A stretch of 64,000 nt of DNA, taken from Ramlibacter sp. WS9. GTDB lineage: Bacteria > Pseudomonadota > Gammaproteobacteria > Burkholderiales > Burkholderiaceae_C. Of this stretch, positions 16,966 to 24,081 are shown piece by piece (the stretch's first letter is position 1; each line of letters begins with the position of its first letter). The stretch is from the NCBI RefSeq assembly GCF_003797765.1, contig NZ_RKMB01000008.1, forward strand, positions 1 through 64,000. The letters are read 5' to 3'. A model generated the notes under the pieces. That model was not told where the DNA came from and ran no database searches. It saw only the letters and a list, made by a program, of their open reading frames with translations. Position numbers and translations under genes: made by a program.

Positions 16966-17589
16966 ATGGACCAACCCCACCCCGCTCATTCCGTCCGTAC
17001 CCTGGAGCAGCTGCAGTCGCTGTTCGGCCCGGTCGCCCAAGCCTCGTCGCGCAAGGAAGTGGACTTCATCCACCCGAAGTACCGCGCCATGATCGAAGCG
17101 TCTCCGTTCGCGATCCTGGCCACAGCCGGCCCCGACGGCCTGGACGCATCGCCGCGCGGCGATCCGCCCGGCTTCGTCATGGTCCAAGACGACAAGACAT
17201 TGTTGATGCCCGAGCGGCGCGGCAACAACCGCATCGACAGCTTGCGCAACATCCTGGTGGACCCACGCGTCGCGCTGATCTTCCTCATCCCCGGCGCCGG
17301 GGAAACCCTGCGTGTGAACGGCAAAGCCACGATCACCACCGACCCTGCTTTGATGCAGCGCCTTGCCATGAACGGCAAGCCACCGCAGTGCGTGATCGAG
17401 GTGAAGGTCGACACGGTGTTCTTTCAGTGCGCGCGAGCCATCCAGCGGTCCAGGCTCTGGCAGGCACCGCCCGCCGAAAGGGCGATTCCGACCGCGGGCG
17501 CGGTGCTGGAAGCGCTCACCGATGCAGCCATCGACGGCGCGAAGTACGATGCCGACTTGCCCGCGCGCCAGCGCGCCACGCTGTACTAA
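16966..17589 (+). CDS. Pyridoxamine 5'-phosphate oxidase-family FMN protein
   Basis: 207 aa with the split-barrel flavin-reductase fold. SPFAILATAGPDGLDASPRGDPPGFV and LLMPERRGNNRIDSLRNIL match the MSMEG_1061-type PNPOx-like family, which binds FMN or F420 and often reduces small molecules. It is not PdxH itself, whose conserved substrate residues are not seen. Probably cytoplasmic. Same short-spaced cluster as the GNAT and SnoaL-like genes. Confidence 0.82.
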   Translation: MDQPHPAHSVRTLEQLQSLFGPVAQASSRKEVDFIHPKYRAMIEASPFAILATAGPDGLDASPRGDPPGFVMVQDDKTLLMPERRGNNRIDSLRNILVDPRVALIFLIPGAGETLRVNGKATITTDPALMQRLAMNGKPPQCVIEVKVDTVFFQCARAIQRSRLWQAPPAERAIPTAGAVLEALTDAAIDGAKYDADLPARQRATLY

Positions 17590-17603
17590 CCGGAGCCACC
17601 CTG

Positions 17604-18005
17604 ATGCCCATCGACACCCTCGCCGCCTGGCACCGCCTGGTCGAAACCCAGAACGCAAACGGCCTGGACATGTTGCTGGCCGAAAACGCGACATTCCATT
17701 CGCCTGTGGTGCACAAGCCGCAGGTGGGAAAGGCGCTGACGAAGATGTACCTGGCGGCGGCGTTCCAGGTCTTCTTCAATCCCACGTTTCGCTATGTCCG
17801 CGAGATCGCCGGCGCGCGCGACGCGGTGCTCGAGTTCGCGACCGAGATCGACGGCATCGCCATCAACGGCGTCGACATGATCCAGTGGGACAGCGAAGGC
17901 CGCATCACCGACTTCAAGGTGATGATCCGGCCGTTGAAGGCCGTCAACCTGATCCACGAAAAAATGGCCGCCATGCTGCAGGCGGCACAGCAACAACAGC
18001 AGTAA
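17604..18005 (+). CDS. SnoaL-like / NTF2-fold protein
   Basis: 133 aa with an alpha-plus-beta cone fold implied by AWHRLVETQNANGLDMLLAENATFHSP and a closing strand region with ITDFKVMIRPLKAVN. NTF2-fold proteins can be enzymes or simple binding proteins; no catalytic residue is certain here. The ATG at 17604 follows the PNPOx-like stop by 14 bases; the frame further upstream is a shadow. It ends with a poly-Gln run just before the stop. Confidence 0.75.
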   Translation: MPIDTLAAWHRLVETQNANGLDMLLAENATFHSPVVHKPQVGKALTKMYLAAAFQVFFNPTFRYVREIAGARDAVLEFATEIDGIAINGVDMIQWDSEGRITDFKVMIRPLKAVNLIHEKMAAMLQAAQQQQQ

Positions 18006-18018
18006 CACAAGGGAGCCC

Positions 18019-18660
18019 ATGTACCGCCTGCACTGCTTCGCCCAATCGGGCAACAGCTTCAAAGTCGCCTTCCTGCTGCGCGCGCTGCGCCAGCCCTGGG
18101 AGGCAGTGTTCGTCGATTACATGAACGGCCTCACGCGCGAAGCGTCGTGGCGCGACCAGACCAACGAGATGGGCGAAGCGCCCGTGCTCGACGACGGCGA
18201 AAAGAGGCTCACGCAGTCCGGCGCGATCATGACTTACCTGGCGCGCAAGCATGGCGCCTTCGGTGGCCGCAACGAGGACGAGCAGCTCGAGGTGCTGCGC
18301 TGGCTGCTGTTCGACAACCACAAGTTCACCAGCTACTTCGCGACGTACCGGTTCACGAAGTCCTGGGGCGCGGCCGAGCCGAATCCGGCGGTGATGGCCT
18401 GGCTCAAGACCCGCATCGACGGCGCCTTTGCGATCGCAGACAAGCACCTGGCCACGCGCCAGTTCATGGTGGGCGACGCACCCACCATCGCCGACATCTC
18501 GATGAGCGCCTACCTCTGCTACCCGAAGGAAGAAAGCGGCTACGACCTCCCCGCGCAGTTCCCCAGTATCGCAGCCTGGCTGCAGCGGGTCCAGGCAATC
18601 GACGGTTACGCGCCGCCGTACGAGGTGTTGCCGGGAGAGCGCATTCCGCCGAAATGGTGA
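18019..18660 (+). CDS. Glutathione S-transferase family protein
   Basis: 213 aa. An N-terminal thioredoxin-like domain (LHCFAQSGNSFKVAFLLRAL, with GEAPVLDDGEKRLTQSGAIMTYLA giving the cis-Pro and glutathione-contact Ser) precedes an all-helical C-terminal domain ending with FMVGDAPTIADISMSAYL. It would conjugate or reduce electrophiles with glutathione in the cytoplasm. Last gene of the rightward cluster. The tripeptide ASG after strand 1 contains the serine often used for activation. Confidence 0.85.
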   Translation: MYRLHCFAQSGNSFKVAFLLRALRQPWEAVFVDYMNGLTREASWRDQTNEMGEAPVLDDGEKRLTQSGAIMTYLARKHGAFGGRNEDEQLEVLRWLLFDNHKFTSYFATYRFTKSWGAAEPNPAVMAWLKTRIDGAFAIADKHLATRQFMVGDAPTIADISMSAYLCYPKEESGYDLPAQFPSIAAWLQRVQAIDGYAPPYEVLPGERIPPKW

Positions 18661-18667
18661 ACGCGGC

Positions 18668-18702
18668 CTGTCATGCCGGGCTTGACCCGCCATCCATGGG
18701 AC
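18668..18702. repeat. Dispersed intergenic repeat-like sequence
   Basis: CTGTCATGCCGGGCTTGACC followed by CGCCATCCATGG matches the style of a short dispersed element found between proteobacterial genes. A related but different copy (GTCATTGCGGACTCG then TTCCGCAATCCAT) lies at 24034-24062 after the Ser/Thr kinase gene. Function unknown. Confidence 0.4.
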
Positions 18703-18838
18703 GCTGGGCAAGGTGCTGGTTCACGTGGCATGGAAGTTGGATCGTGCGAGGGTGTCAAGCGCTGCCTTCGTGACGGTTCCACGGCCGCCGGGTGGCCGTG
18801 GAGCGGGGCAGGCTCGTTGTTCATCACTGTGCAACATC

Positions 18839-18868
18839 GTAGGGTGGGCAACTTGTTGCCCACCCTAC
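18839..18868. terminator. Perfect 13-bp inverted repeat, probable bidirectional terminator or REP-like element
   Basis: GTAGGGTGGGCAA and TTGCCCACCCTAC flank a four-base loop CTTG. It sits between the converging GST gene (+) and the secreted-protein gene (-). It has no clear T-tract, so it may be a repeat element serving as an mRNA end rather than a classic terminator. Confidence 0.5.
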
Positions 18869-18919
18869 GGGATCTGGTGGAACACCACCGCTGTGTCCTC
18901 ATGCGCCGCCTTCCTCGAA

Positions 18920-19306
18920 TCAGGAAGTGCCGGCGGGCCAGGTGAAGGTGGCCTGCACCGGTTTGCCGGAGCCTGCCGTGATCTGCTTCTGCCGCGTCTG
19001 GCCGTTGGATTGCGCTGTCACGTTCCAGGTGCCGGCCGAAGGCAGGTCCACCAGCATGATGGGGCCACCGCATCGGGTGGACAGCACCGTGGCGCCCTTG
19101 CTGTCGCGGATCTGCACGTCCACATCGGCAAGGTAGGCACCGCTGGAGAGCGCGAACGTGAGCATGAGGTGATGTTGCGGCGCCTGTGCCTTGATGGCCT
19201 TCTGGTCGGCATCGCCCACACCGCCACACACGAACGTGGCGGAGTTCTGCGCAAAGGCCGATGTACAGGCCTGGCAGGCAAGCAGCAGGAGTGCGGCTCT
19301 GATCAT
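18920..19306 (-). CDS. Hypothetical secreted protein, 128 aa
   Basis: Begins with a clear Sec signal peptide (MIRAALLLLACQACTSAFA, cleavage likely after AFA). The mature part is a single beta-sandwich-like domain rich in short strands (LSSGAYLADVDVQIRDSKG, VDLPSAGTWNVTAQSNG), similar in character to carboxypeptidase-regulatory-like or carbohydrate-binding folds. Two cysteines (FVCGG and STRCGG) could form a disulfide. Function not known. It is transcribed alone; the gap to the kinase gene (19307-19441) shows no other gene. Confidence 0.65.
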   Translation of the reverse strand: MIRAALLLLACQACTSAFAQNSATFVCGGVGDADQKAIKAQAPQHHLMLTFALSSGAYLADVDVQIRDSKGATVLSTRCGGPIMLVDLPSAGTWNVTAQSNGQTRQKQITAGSGKPVQATFTWPAGTS

Positions 19307-19441
19307 GGTGCGTCCCTTTTTGGATGAGAGGGCACCCCAGTGGGTGCCAGGCTCGAGCGTTGCGCCGCGGACGAGCGCGAGGCGTCAGTGACGCTCAGGG
19401 ATCGCTGTAGGACGAAACGGAATCTGCGGTGGCCCGCTTGT

Positions 19442-20944
19442 TCAGGCCGGCACAGCCAGGCACCCCATCAGCGCGGTGAAATCCACCGGTTTGACGAAGT
19501 GGAAGTCGAAGCCCGCCTGTTCGGCCAGCCGCCGGTCGGCGTACTGCCCCCAGCCGGTCAGCGCGATCAGGGTGATGCGGTTGCCGCCGGGCTGGCTGCG
19601 GATCTGCCGGGCGGCCTCGTAGCCGTTCACCCGGGGCATGCCGATGTCCATCAGCACGACGTCGGGCGTATCTGCGCGCGCGGCTTCGACGGCGGCCGCG
19701 CCGTCATACGCCAGCGAGACCGAAATGCCCTGGAGCGTGAGCAGCGTGCCCAGCGTGTTGGCGGCGTCGACGTTGTCGTCCACCACCAGCACGCGGGCGG
19801 GCATGCGAGCCGCACCTTGCAGCGGCGCGCCTTGGCTGACAGGCGGTGGCTCCGCTCCGCTCACGACCGGCAGGCGCAGCACGAATTCGCTGCCCCGCCC
19901 CAACCCTTCGCTGGTGGCGCCAAGCGTTCCCCCGTGGAGTTCCGCGAAGCGTTTGGCCAGATTCAGGCCGATGCCCAAACCCGTGCCGGGTTCGCCCGGC
20001 GATCGCGCCTGGGCGAACATCTCGAAGATCGTCGAAAGCGATTCGGCCTCCAGGCCCCTGCCGTTGTCACGCACGCGGAACTCGACGCAGGGGCCATCGA
20101 TTCGAACGCGCAATGAAATCGTTCCGCCGATGGGCGTGAACTTGGCCGCGTTCACCAGCAGGTTGGCCAGGCTCTGCACCACACGCACGTGGTCCGCGTG
20201 CAGCCGGTACTCGTCGCGGGGCTGCTCGACCACCAACTCATGGTTCTTCTCGGTAATTGCCGCACTCGCGATCTCCGTCGCGTTGGTCACGATCGAGCGC
20301 ACGCTCGTGTCCTGCAGTTGAAGCACCACCTTGCCGTTGCTGATGCGTGCCATGTCCAGCAGGTCATCCACCAGCCGGGTGAGGTGAGCCACCTGGCGTT
20401 CGACCATCGAGATCAGTTTCACCAGTTCCGGCGACAATTTCGTCCGCTCGAAGATCGACATGGCCGTGCGGATCGGCGCGAGCGGGTTGCGCAACTCATG
20501 CGCCAGCGTCGCGAGGAACTCGTCCTTGCGGCGGTCGGCCTCACGCACCTGGTACTGGCGGTCGCGCGCGCGCAGAGCCGAGCGGGCCGCGCTCACCAAC
20601 GCCATGGTTCGCACCGGCCGCTCCAGCAGCGTGACATTGCCCAGCAGTTCAACGGCACGCTGCGCTTCCACCGAATCGGAGCCGTGCTTGGTCAGCACCA
20701 GGATCGGCAGGTCGGACCAGGGCGGCTGGCGTTCCAGAAAGCGCAGCAACTGGGGCGCAACGCCGGTGATCATCTCCTCGACGATGAGCAGGCCGCCCGC
20801 GCCGCCTTCGAGCTGGTCGAAAAGCTCCGCCGCGCTGCGGCACAGCGACGTTTCGATCCCCATGCCGCCCAGCACCTTGCCGGCCAGCACGCCATCCTGT
20901 TCACTGAAGGAATGGATCAGGATGCACCGTTCCCGTCCCGCCAT
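19442..20944 (-). CDS. Hybrid histidine kinase with N-terminal pseudo-receiver and C-terminal receiver
   Basis: 500 aa, cytoplasmic, no membrane helix. Residues about 5-118 form a receiver-like domain whose phospho-Asp position is Glu (LLIVEEM, E56) and whose KP motif is RP. HisKA follows with phosphorylatable H149 in TLAHELRNP. The ATPase domain has N-box LANLLVNAAKF and G boxes DNGRGLE and GTGLGIGLNLAKRF. The C-terminal receiver has D433 in VVLMDIGMP and a VKPVD lysine. It overlaps the KaiC-like gene stop by one base, so the two are surely one operon. No DNA-binding output domain, so signal transfer must go to another protein or stay inside. Confidence 0.9.
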   Translation of the reverse strand: MAGRERCILIHSFSEQDGVLAGKVLGGMGIETSLCRSAAELFDQLEGGAGGLLIVEEMITGVAPQLLRFLERQPPWSDLPILVLTKHGSDSVEAQRAVELLGNVTLLERPVRTMALVSAARSALRARDRQYQVREADRRKDEFLATLAHELRNPLAPIRTAMSIFERTKLSPELVKLISMVERQVAHLTRLVDDLLDMARISNGKVVLQLQDTSVRSIVTNATEIASAAITEKNHELVVEQPRDEYRLHADHVRVVQSLANLLVNAAKFTPIGGTISLRVRIDGPCVEFRVRDNGRGLEAESLSTIFEMFAQARSPGEPGTGLGIGLNLAKRFAELHGGTLGATSEGLGRGSEFVLRLPVVSGAEPPPVSQGAPLQGAARMPARVLVVDDNVDAANTLGTLLTLQGISVSLAYDGAAAVEAARADTPDVVLMDIGMPRVNGYEAARQIRSQPGGNRITLIALTGWGQYADRRLAEQAGFDFHFVKPVDFTALMGCLAVPA

Positions 20945-22431
20945 CAGTGGGCTCCGCGCGCGTCGGATGCCTGCGTGAGCGGAACCGGCACGCCGGTGAG
21001 AATCCCCCGGTAGCCGCGCAACGTCTGGCCCACGTGGATCCCCTTGGAAGACATCGAGAACGCGCGGATGGTTCGTTCGTGCACGCTGCCCCGCTTCTTG
21101 AACACCGACACCGCCTGCTTCACTTCGCCGTCGTGCTCGTAGTAGCGCAGCATCAGCACGTTATCGGCCAGGTAGCTCGCGTCCAGCGCGCTGCTCATGG
21201 GGCCGCCGAGCATGCCCTGCTGCACTCCCACCAAAATGGTCACCACGCCTTGCTGGCTCAGATAAGTGAGCAGTTCGCGCAGGTGCGTGGTCATGAAGCG
21301 CTCGTCCGGTACGGCGTTCATGTATCCGTTGAGGCTGTCGATCACGACAACGCGGGCGCCGTTTTCGGCAGCCGAGCAGGCCGCGCTTGCGAACTGTCCC
21401 GGCGAAAGCTCGGCCGGGTCTACTTGCTGCAGGGCCAGTTGGCCCGCGCTCATGGCTCCGCGCAGTTCCATGTTCAGGCCGTCGGCGCGGTGCAGCAGGT
21501 TGCTGATCGACTCTTCGAAAAGGAACATGGCCGCCTTGTCGCCACGCGCCAGCGCGGCCGAAACGATCTGCGCGGCGAGCGACGATTTGCCCGTGCCCGG
21601 CGGGCCAACGACCAGCGTACTGGTGCCTTCTTCGAGCCCGCCGCCCAACAGGGTGTCGAGCTCTTCCAGCCCGGTGCTGAGCTGTTGGCGGTCTTGCAGG
21701 GAACGCGTGCCCGCGGCCACCAGCCGCGGATGGATCACGAGGCCTCCCTTGACGATGTTGTAGTCGTGCAGCCCGCCCATGAAGTCGCGGCCGCGGAACT
21801 TGATGATCCGGACGCGGCGCCGCTCCGCGCCGTAGTCCTTGACGGACTGTTCGAGCTGGATCACGCCGTGCGCGATGCTGCGCACCTGCAGGTCGGCTGA
21901 CGACGAAGTGCGGTCGTCCAGCAGCATGACCGTGCAATGGCGCGTCGAGAAGAACTGCTTGAGTGCCAGCACCTGGCGCCGGTAGCGCAGGGCCGTGTCG
22001 GCCAGCAGCTGCAGCTCGGAGAGCGAGTCGAGGACCACGCGGGCGGGCTTGCACTGTTCGACGCCGGCCAGTATCTGCTGGAGCGTCCCCGCCATTTCCA
22101 CTTCGGAGGGGTGGAACATGGTGTATTGCTGCTCGGGCCTGAGCATCTCCTGCGACGGCAGGACTTCGTGGATGTGGATGCCGGTCATGTCCCAGTCATG
22201 AGAGCGGGCCACGGCACGCACTTCCTCTTGGGACTCGGCCAGCGTGATGTAGAGAACGGACTCGCCGTGCCGCACGCCCTCCTGCAGGAACTGCAGCCCC
22301 GTGGTCGTCTTGCCGGTGCCGGGCTCGCCTTCGACCAGGTAGATGCGGCCGGGCGCGAGGCCGCCACCGAGGATGGTGTCGAGTCCGGGAATGCCGGTGC
22401 CGAGGAAGCGCTCGGCGGTCGGGAGTGACAT
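20944..22431 (-). CDS. KaiC-like tandem RecA-fold ATPase
   Basis: 495 aa with two KaiC-type ATPase domains, each with a Walker A (EGEPGTGKTTTGLQF near the start, VVGPPGTGKSSLAAQI in the second half) and a Walker B with hydrophobic strand (RVVLDSLSEL, RVVVIDSLNGY). It belongs to the broad KaiC family found outside cyanobacteria. No kaiA or kaiB is nearby, so a circadian role cannot be inferred. Paired with a histidine kinase gene it more likely acts in stress or redox signalling. It is the first gene of the two-gene leftward operon. Confidence 0.88.
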   Translation of the reverse strand: MSLPTAERFLGTGIPGLDTILGGGLAPGRIYLVEGEPGTGKTTTGLQFLQEGVRHGESVLYITLAESQEEVRAVARSHDWDMTGIHIHEVLPSQEMLRPEQQYTMFHPSEVEMAGTLQQILAGVEQCKPARVVLDSLSELQLLADTALRYRRQVLALKQFFSTRHCTVMLLDDRTSSSADLQVRSIAHGVIQLEQSVKDYGAERRRVRIIKFRGRDFMGGLHDYNIVKGGLVIHPRLVAAGTRSLQDRQQLSTGLEELDTLLGGGLEEGTSTLVVGPPGTGKSSLAAQIVSAALARGDKAAMFLFEESISNLLHRADGLNMELRGAMSAGQLALQQVDPAELSPGQFASAACSAAENGARVVVIDSLNGYMNAVPDERFMTTHLRELLTYLSQQGVVTILVGVQQGMLGGPMSSALDASYLADNVLMLRYYEHDGEVKQAVSVFKKRGSVHERTIRAFSMSSKGIHVGQTLRGYRGILTGVPVPLTQASDARGAH

Positions 22432-22537
22432 GGACTTCCTTTCAGAGTCTCGGGGCCGGCCACCGCGGGAACGCGGGTGGCAACCGAGAGGTTACAAAGC
22501 TCGACCGTACGTGCGTGTAGGCGAAGGCCTCAACTTG

Positions 22538-22654
22538 GGCCCTGTACCGCAAGCGGCAAGGCGCCGCACGTCCGAAGCAGAGTTCGATGCACACCTGATC
22601 AAGCCGGTGGAACTGGCGTCGCTCATCAACCTGCTCGAGCAGCTGCCCAGATAG
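22538..22654 (+). pseudogene. C-terminal remnant of a response-regulator receiver domain
   Basis: The frame reads AARRRTSEAEFDAHLIKPVE and ends LINLLEQLPR then stop, matching the last strand and helix of a receiver (consensus xxGFDAHLVKPVD) including the conserved Lys-Pro. Everything before this segment, including the phospho-Asp, is missing, and upstream bases belong to other sequence. It lies between the KaiC-like gene and the Ser/Thr kinase and shows that a receiver or hybrid kinase once ended here. Confidence 0.6.
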
Positions 22655-22696
22655 GCGCCTTGCGCTTTCCTCGCTACCATTGCCCAGGAAGAAGGG

Positions 22697-24025
22697 GTGT
22701 CGCATGAAATTCGACCCGAACGGGCCGCGGCGGGCCGTGCCGTGAGCATTGCCCTTCCCGCGGCCATCGGCAAATACAGCGTGGAGCGCGTGCTCGGGCG
22801 GGGTGCTAGCAGCACTGTGTACCTGGGATACGACCGTTTCAACTCGCGCCCCGTCGCCATCAAGCAGATCCACGCCCACCTGCTGCAAAACGTGCAAGAG
22901 GCCGCGCGTTACCGCCGCCGGCTGCGCAACGAGGCCGCTATGGCGGGCCAGCTCGATCACCCCTGTGTCGTGCGATTGCTGGACGCCGACGAAGACGCCG
23001 ACCCGCCCTACCTCGTGCTCGAATTCGTGGACGGCCAGCCGCTTGCCGATTTCACCGAGGGCGACAAGCTGCTGCCTGTCGCCCAGGTCCTGGACGTGGC
23101 GTTCAAGGTCTGCAGCGCCCTGGAGCATGCACACCAGCACGGCCTGGTGCACCGCGACATCAAGCCGGCCAACATCATCCTGCAGGAGGGCGGCGGCGTG
23201 AAGGTGACGGACTTCGGCACCGCCCTGTCGTCGCGCACCGATGTCACGCAGCTGGCCGGCCTGGTGGGCTCGCCTTCCTACATGTGCCCGGAGCAGGTGA
23301 GCGAGCAGGTCTGCACCCATCGCAGCGACATGTTCTCGCTGGGCATCGTGCTGTATCAGCTGCTGACGGGCCGCAACCCGTTCGAGGGCGACACGGACTT
23401 CACGACGATGTTCAAGATCAGCACCGAGATGCCGGTGCCGCCCAGCCTGCTGCGGCCGGAGCTGCCGCCGTCGGCCAACCAGGCGGTCATGCGGGCCCTG
23501 GCCAAGGACCCGATGGAGCGATATGCCGACTGGTCCGACTTCGCCGATGCCCTGCTGGACGCGAGCAAGGTGCTGCCCCGGCGCCGCACCCAAGACCGCC
23601 AGGGCGAGCATTTCGCGCAGATGCGTTCATTGCCGTTCTTCGGCGAGTTCCACGACTCGGCGGTCTGGGAAGCGCTGCGGCTGGGGACGATGCTGCATTT
23701 CGGGCTGGGCGACGTGCTGATGCGCGAAGACAGCAAGGGCAACTCGTTCTACGTGATCCTCGAAGGGCACGTCGCCGTCCGGCGCGCCGGCATCCAGCTC
23801 AGCGTGCTCGGGCCGGGCGTGACTTTGGGCGAGATGGCCTACCTGCGAGCCGAGAAGCCCGTGCGCACCGCAACCGCCGTGGCTGCGTCGGACGTGCTGG
23901 TGCTGGAAATCCGCAACGACGCGCTGCACGAGGCCTCCGAAGGCCTGCGCACGCGCTTCGATCGCGCGTTCATCAAATTGCTGGTGAACCGCCTGATCGC
24001 GACCAACGAGCAGGTCGGTCACTGA
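22697..24025 (+). CDS. Ser/Thr protein kinase with C-terminal cyclic-nucleotide-binding domain
   Basis: 442 aa. Eukaryotic-type kinase domain: P-loop GRGASSTVYLGY, ATP lysine in VAIKQIH, catalytic loop HRDIKPANIIL, and DFG in VTDFGTALSS. A linker of about 40 residues is followed by a cNMP-binding fold (FGLGDVLMREDSKGNSFYVILEGHVAVRR, then GVTLGEMAYL). There is no membrane helix. cAMP or cGMP may gate kinase activity, but the domain lacks the strict PRAAT phosphate-binding signature. Start uncertain: GTG at 22697 has an AGGAAG upstream; GTG at 22742 overlaps the end of a 13-codon ATG frame (22704-22745). Confidence 0.85.
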   Translation: MSHEIRPERAAAGRAVSIALPAAIGKYSVERVLGRGASSTVYLGYDRFNSRPVAIKQIHAHLLQNVQEAARYRRRLRNEAAMAGQLDHPCVVRLLDADEDADPPYLVLEFVDGQPLADFTEGDKLLPVAQVLDVAFKVCSALEHAHQHGLVHRDIKPANIILQEGGGVKVTDFGTALSSRTDVTQLAGLVGSPSYMCPEQVSEQVCTHRSDMFSLGIVLYQLLTGRNPFEGDTDFTTMFKISTEMPVPPSLLRPELPPSANQAVMRALAKDPMERYADWSDFADALLDASKVLPRRRTQDRQGEHFAQMRSLPFFGEFHDSAVWEALRLGTMLHFGLGDVLMREDSKGNSFYVILEGHVAVRRAGIQLSVLGPGVTLGEMAYLRAEKPVRTATAVAASDVLVLEIRNDALHEASEGLRTRFDRAFIKLLVNRLIATNEQVGH

Positions 24026-24033
24026 AGCCGATT

Positions 24034-24062
24034 TGTCATTGCGGACTCGTTCCGCAATCCAT
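24034..24062. repeat. Dispersed intergenic repeat-like sequence
   Basis: GTCATTGCGGACTCG then TTCCGCAATCCAT is an imperfect palindrome with the same plan as the element after the GST gene (18668-18702). It lies between the converging Ser/Thr kinase and penicillin-binding protein genes. Function unknown; possibly mRNA 3'-end structure. Confidence 0.35.
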
Positions 24063-24081
24063 CCTGCATTGACAACGACTG

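Noticed and set aside
18660..18920. Possible small genes in the gap after the GST gene
   Set aside because: The frames there have no ribosome sites or protein-like composition; the stretch is better explained by repeat-like and hairpin sequence.
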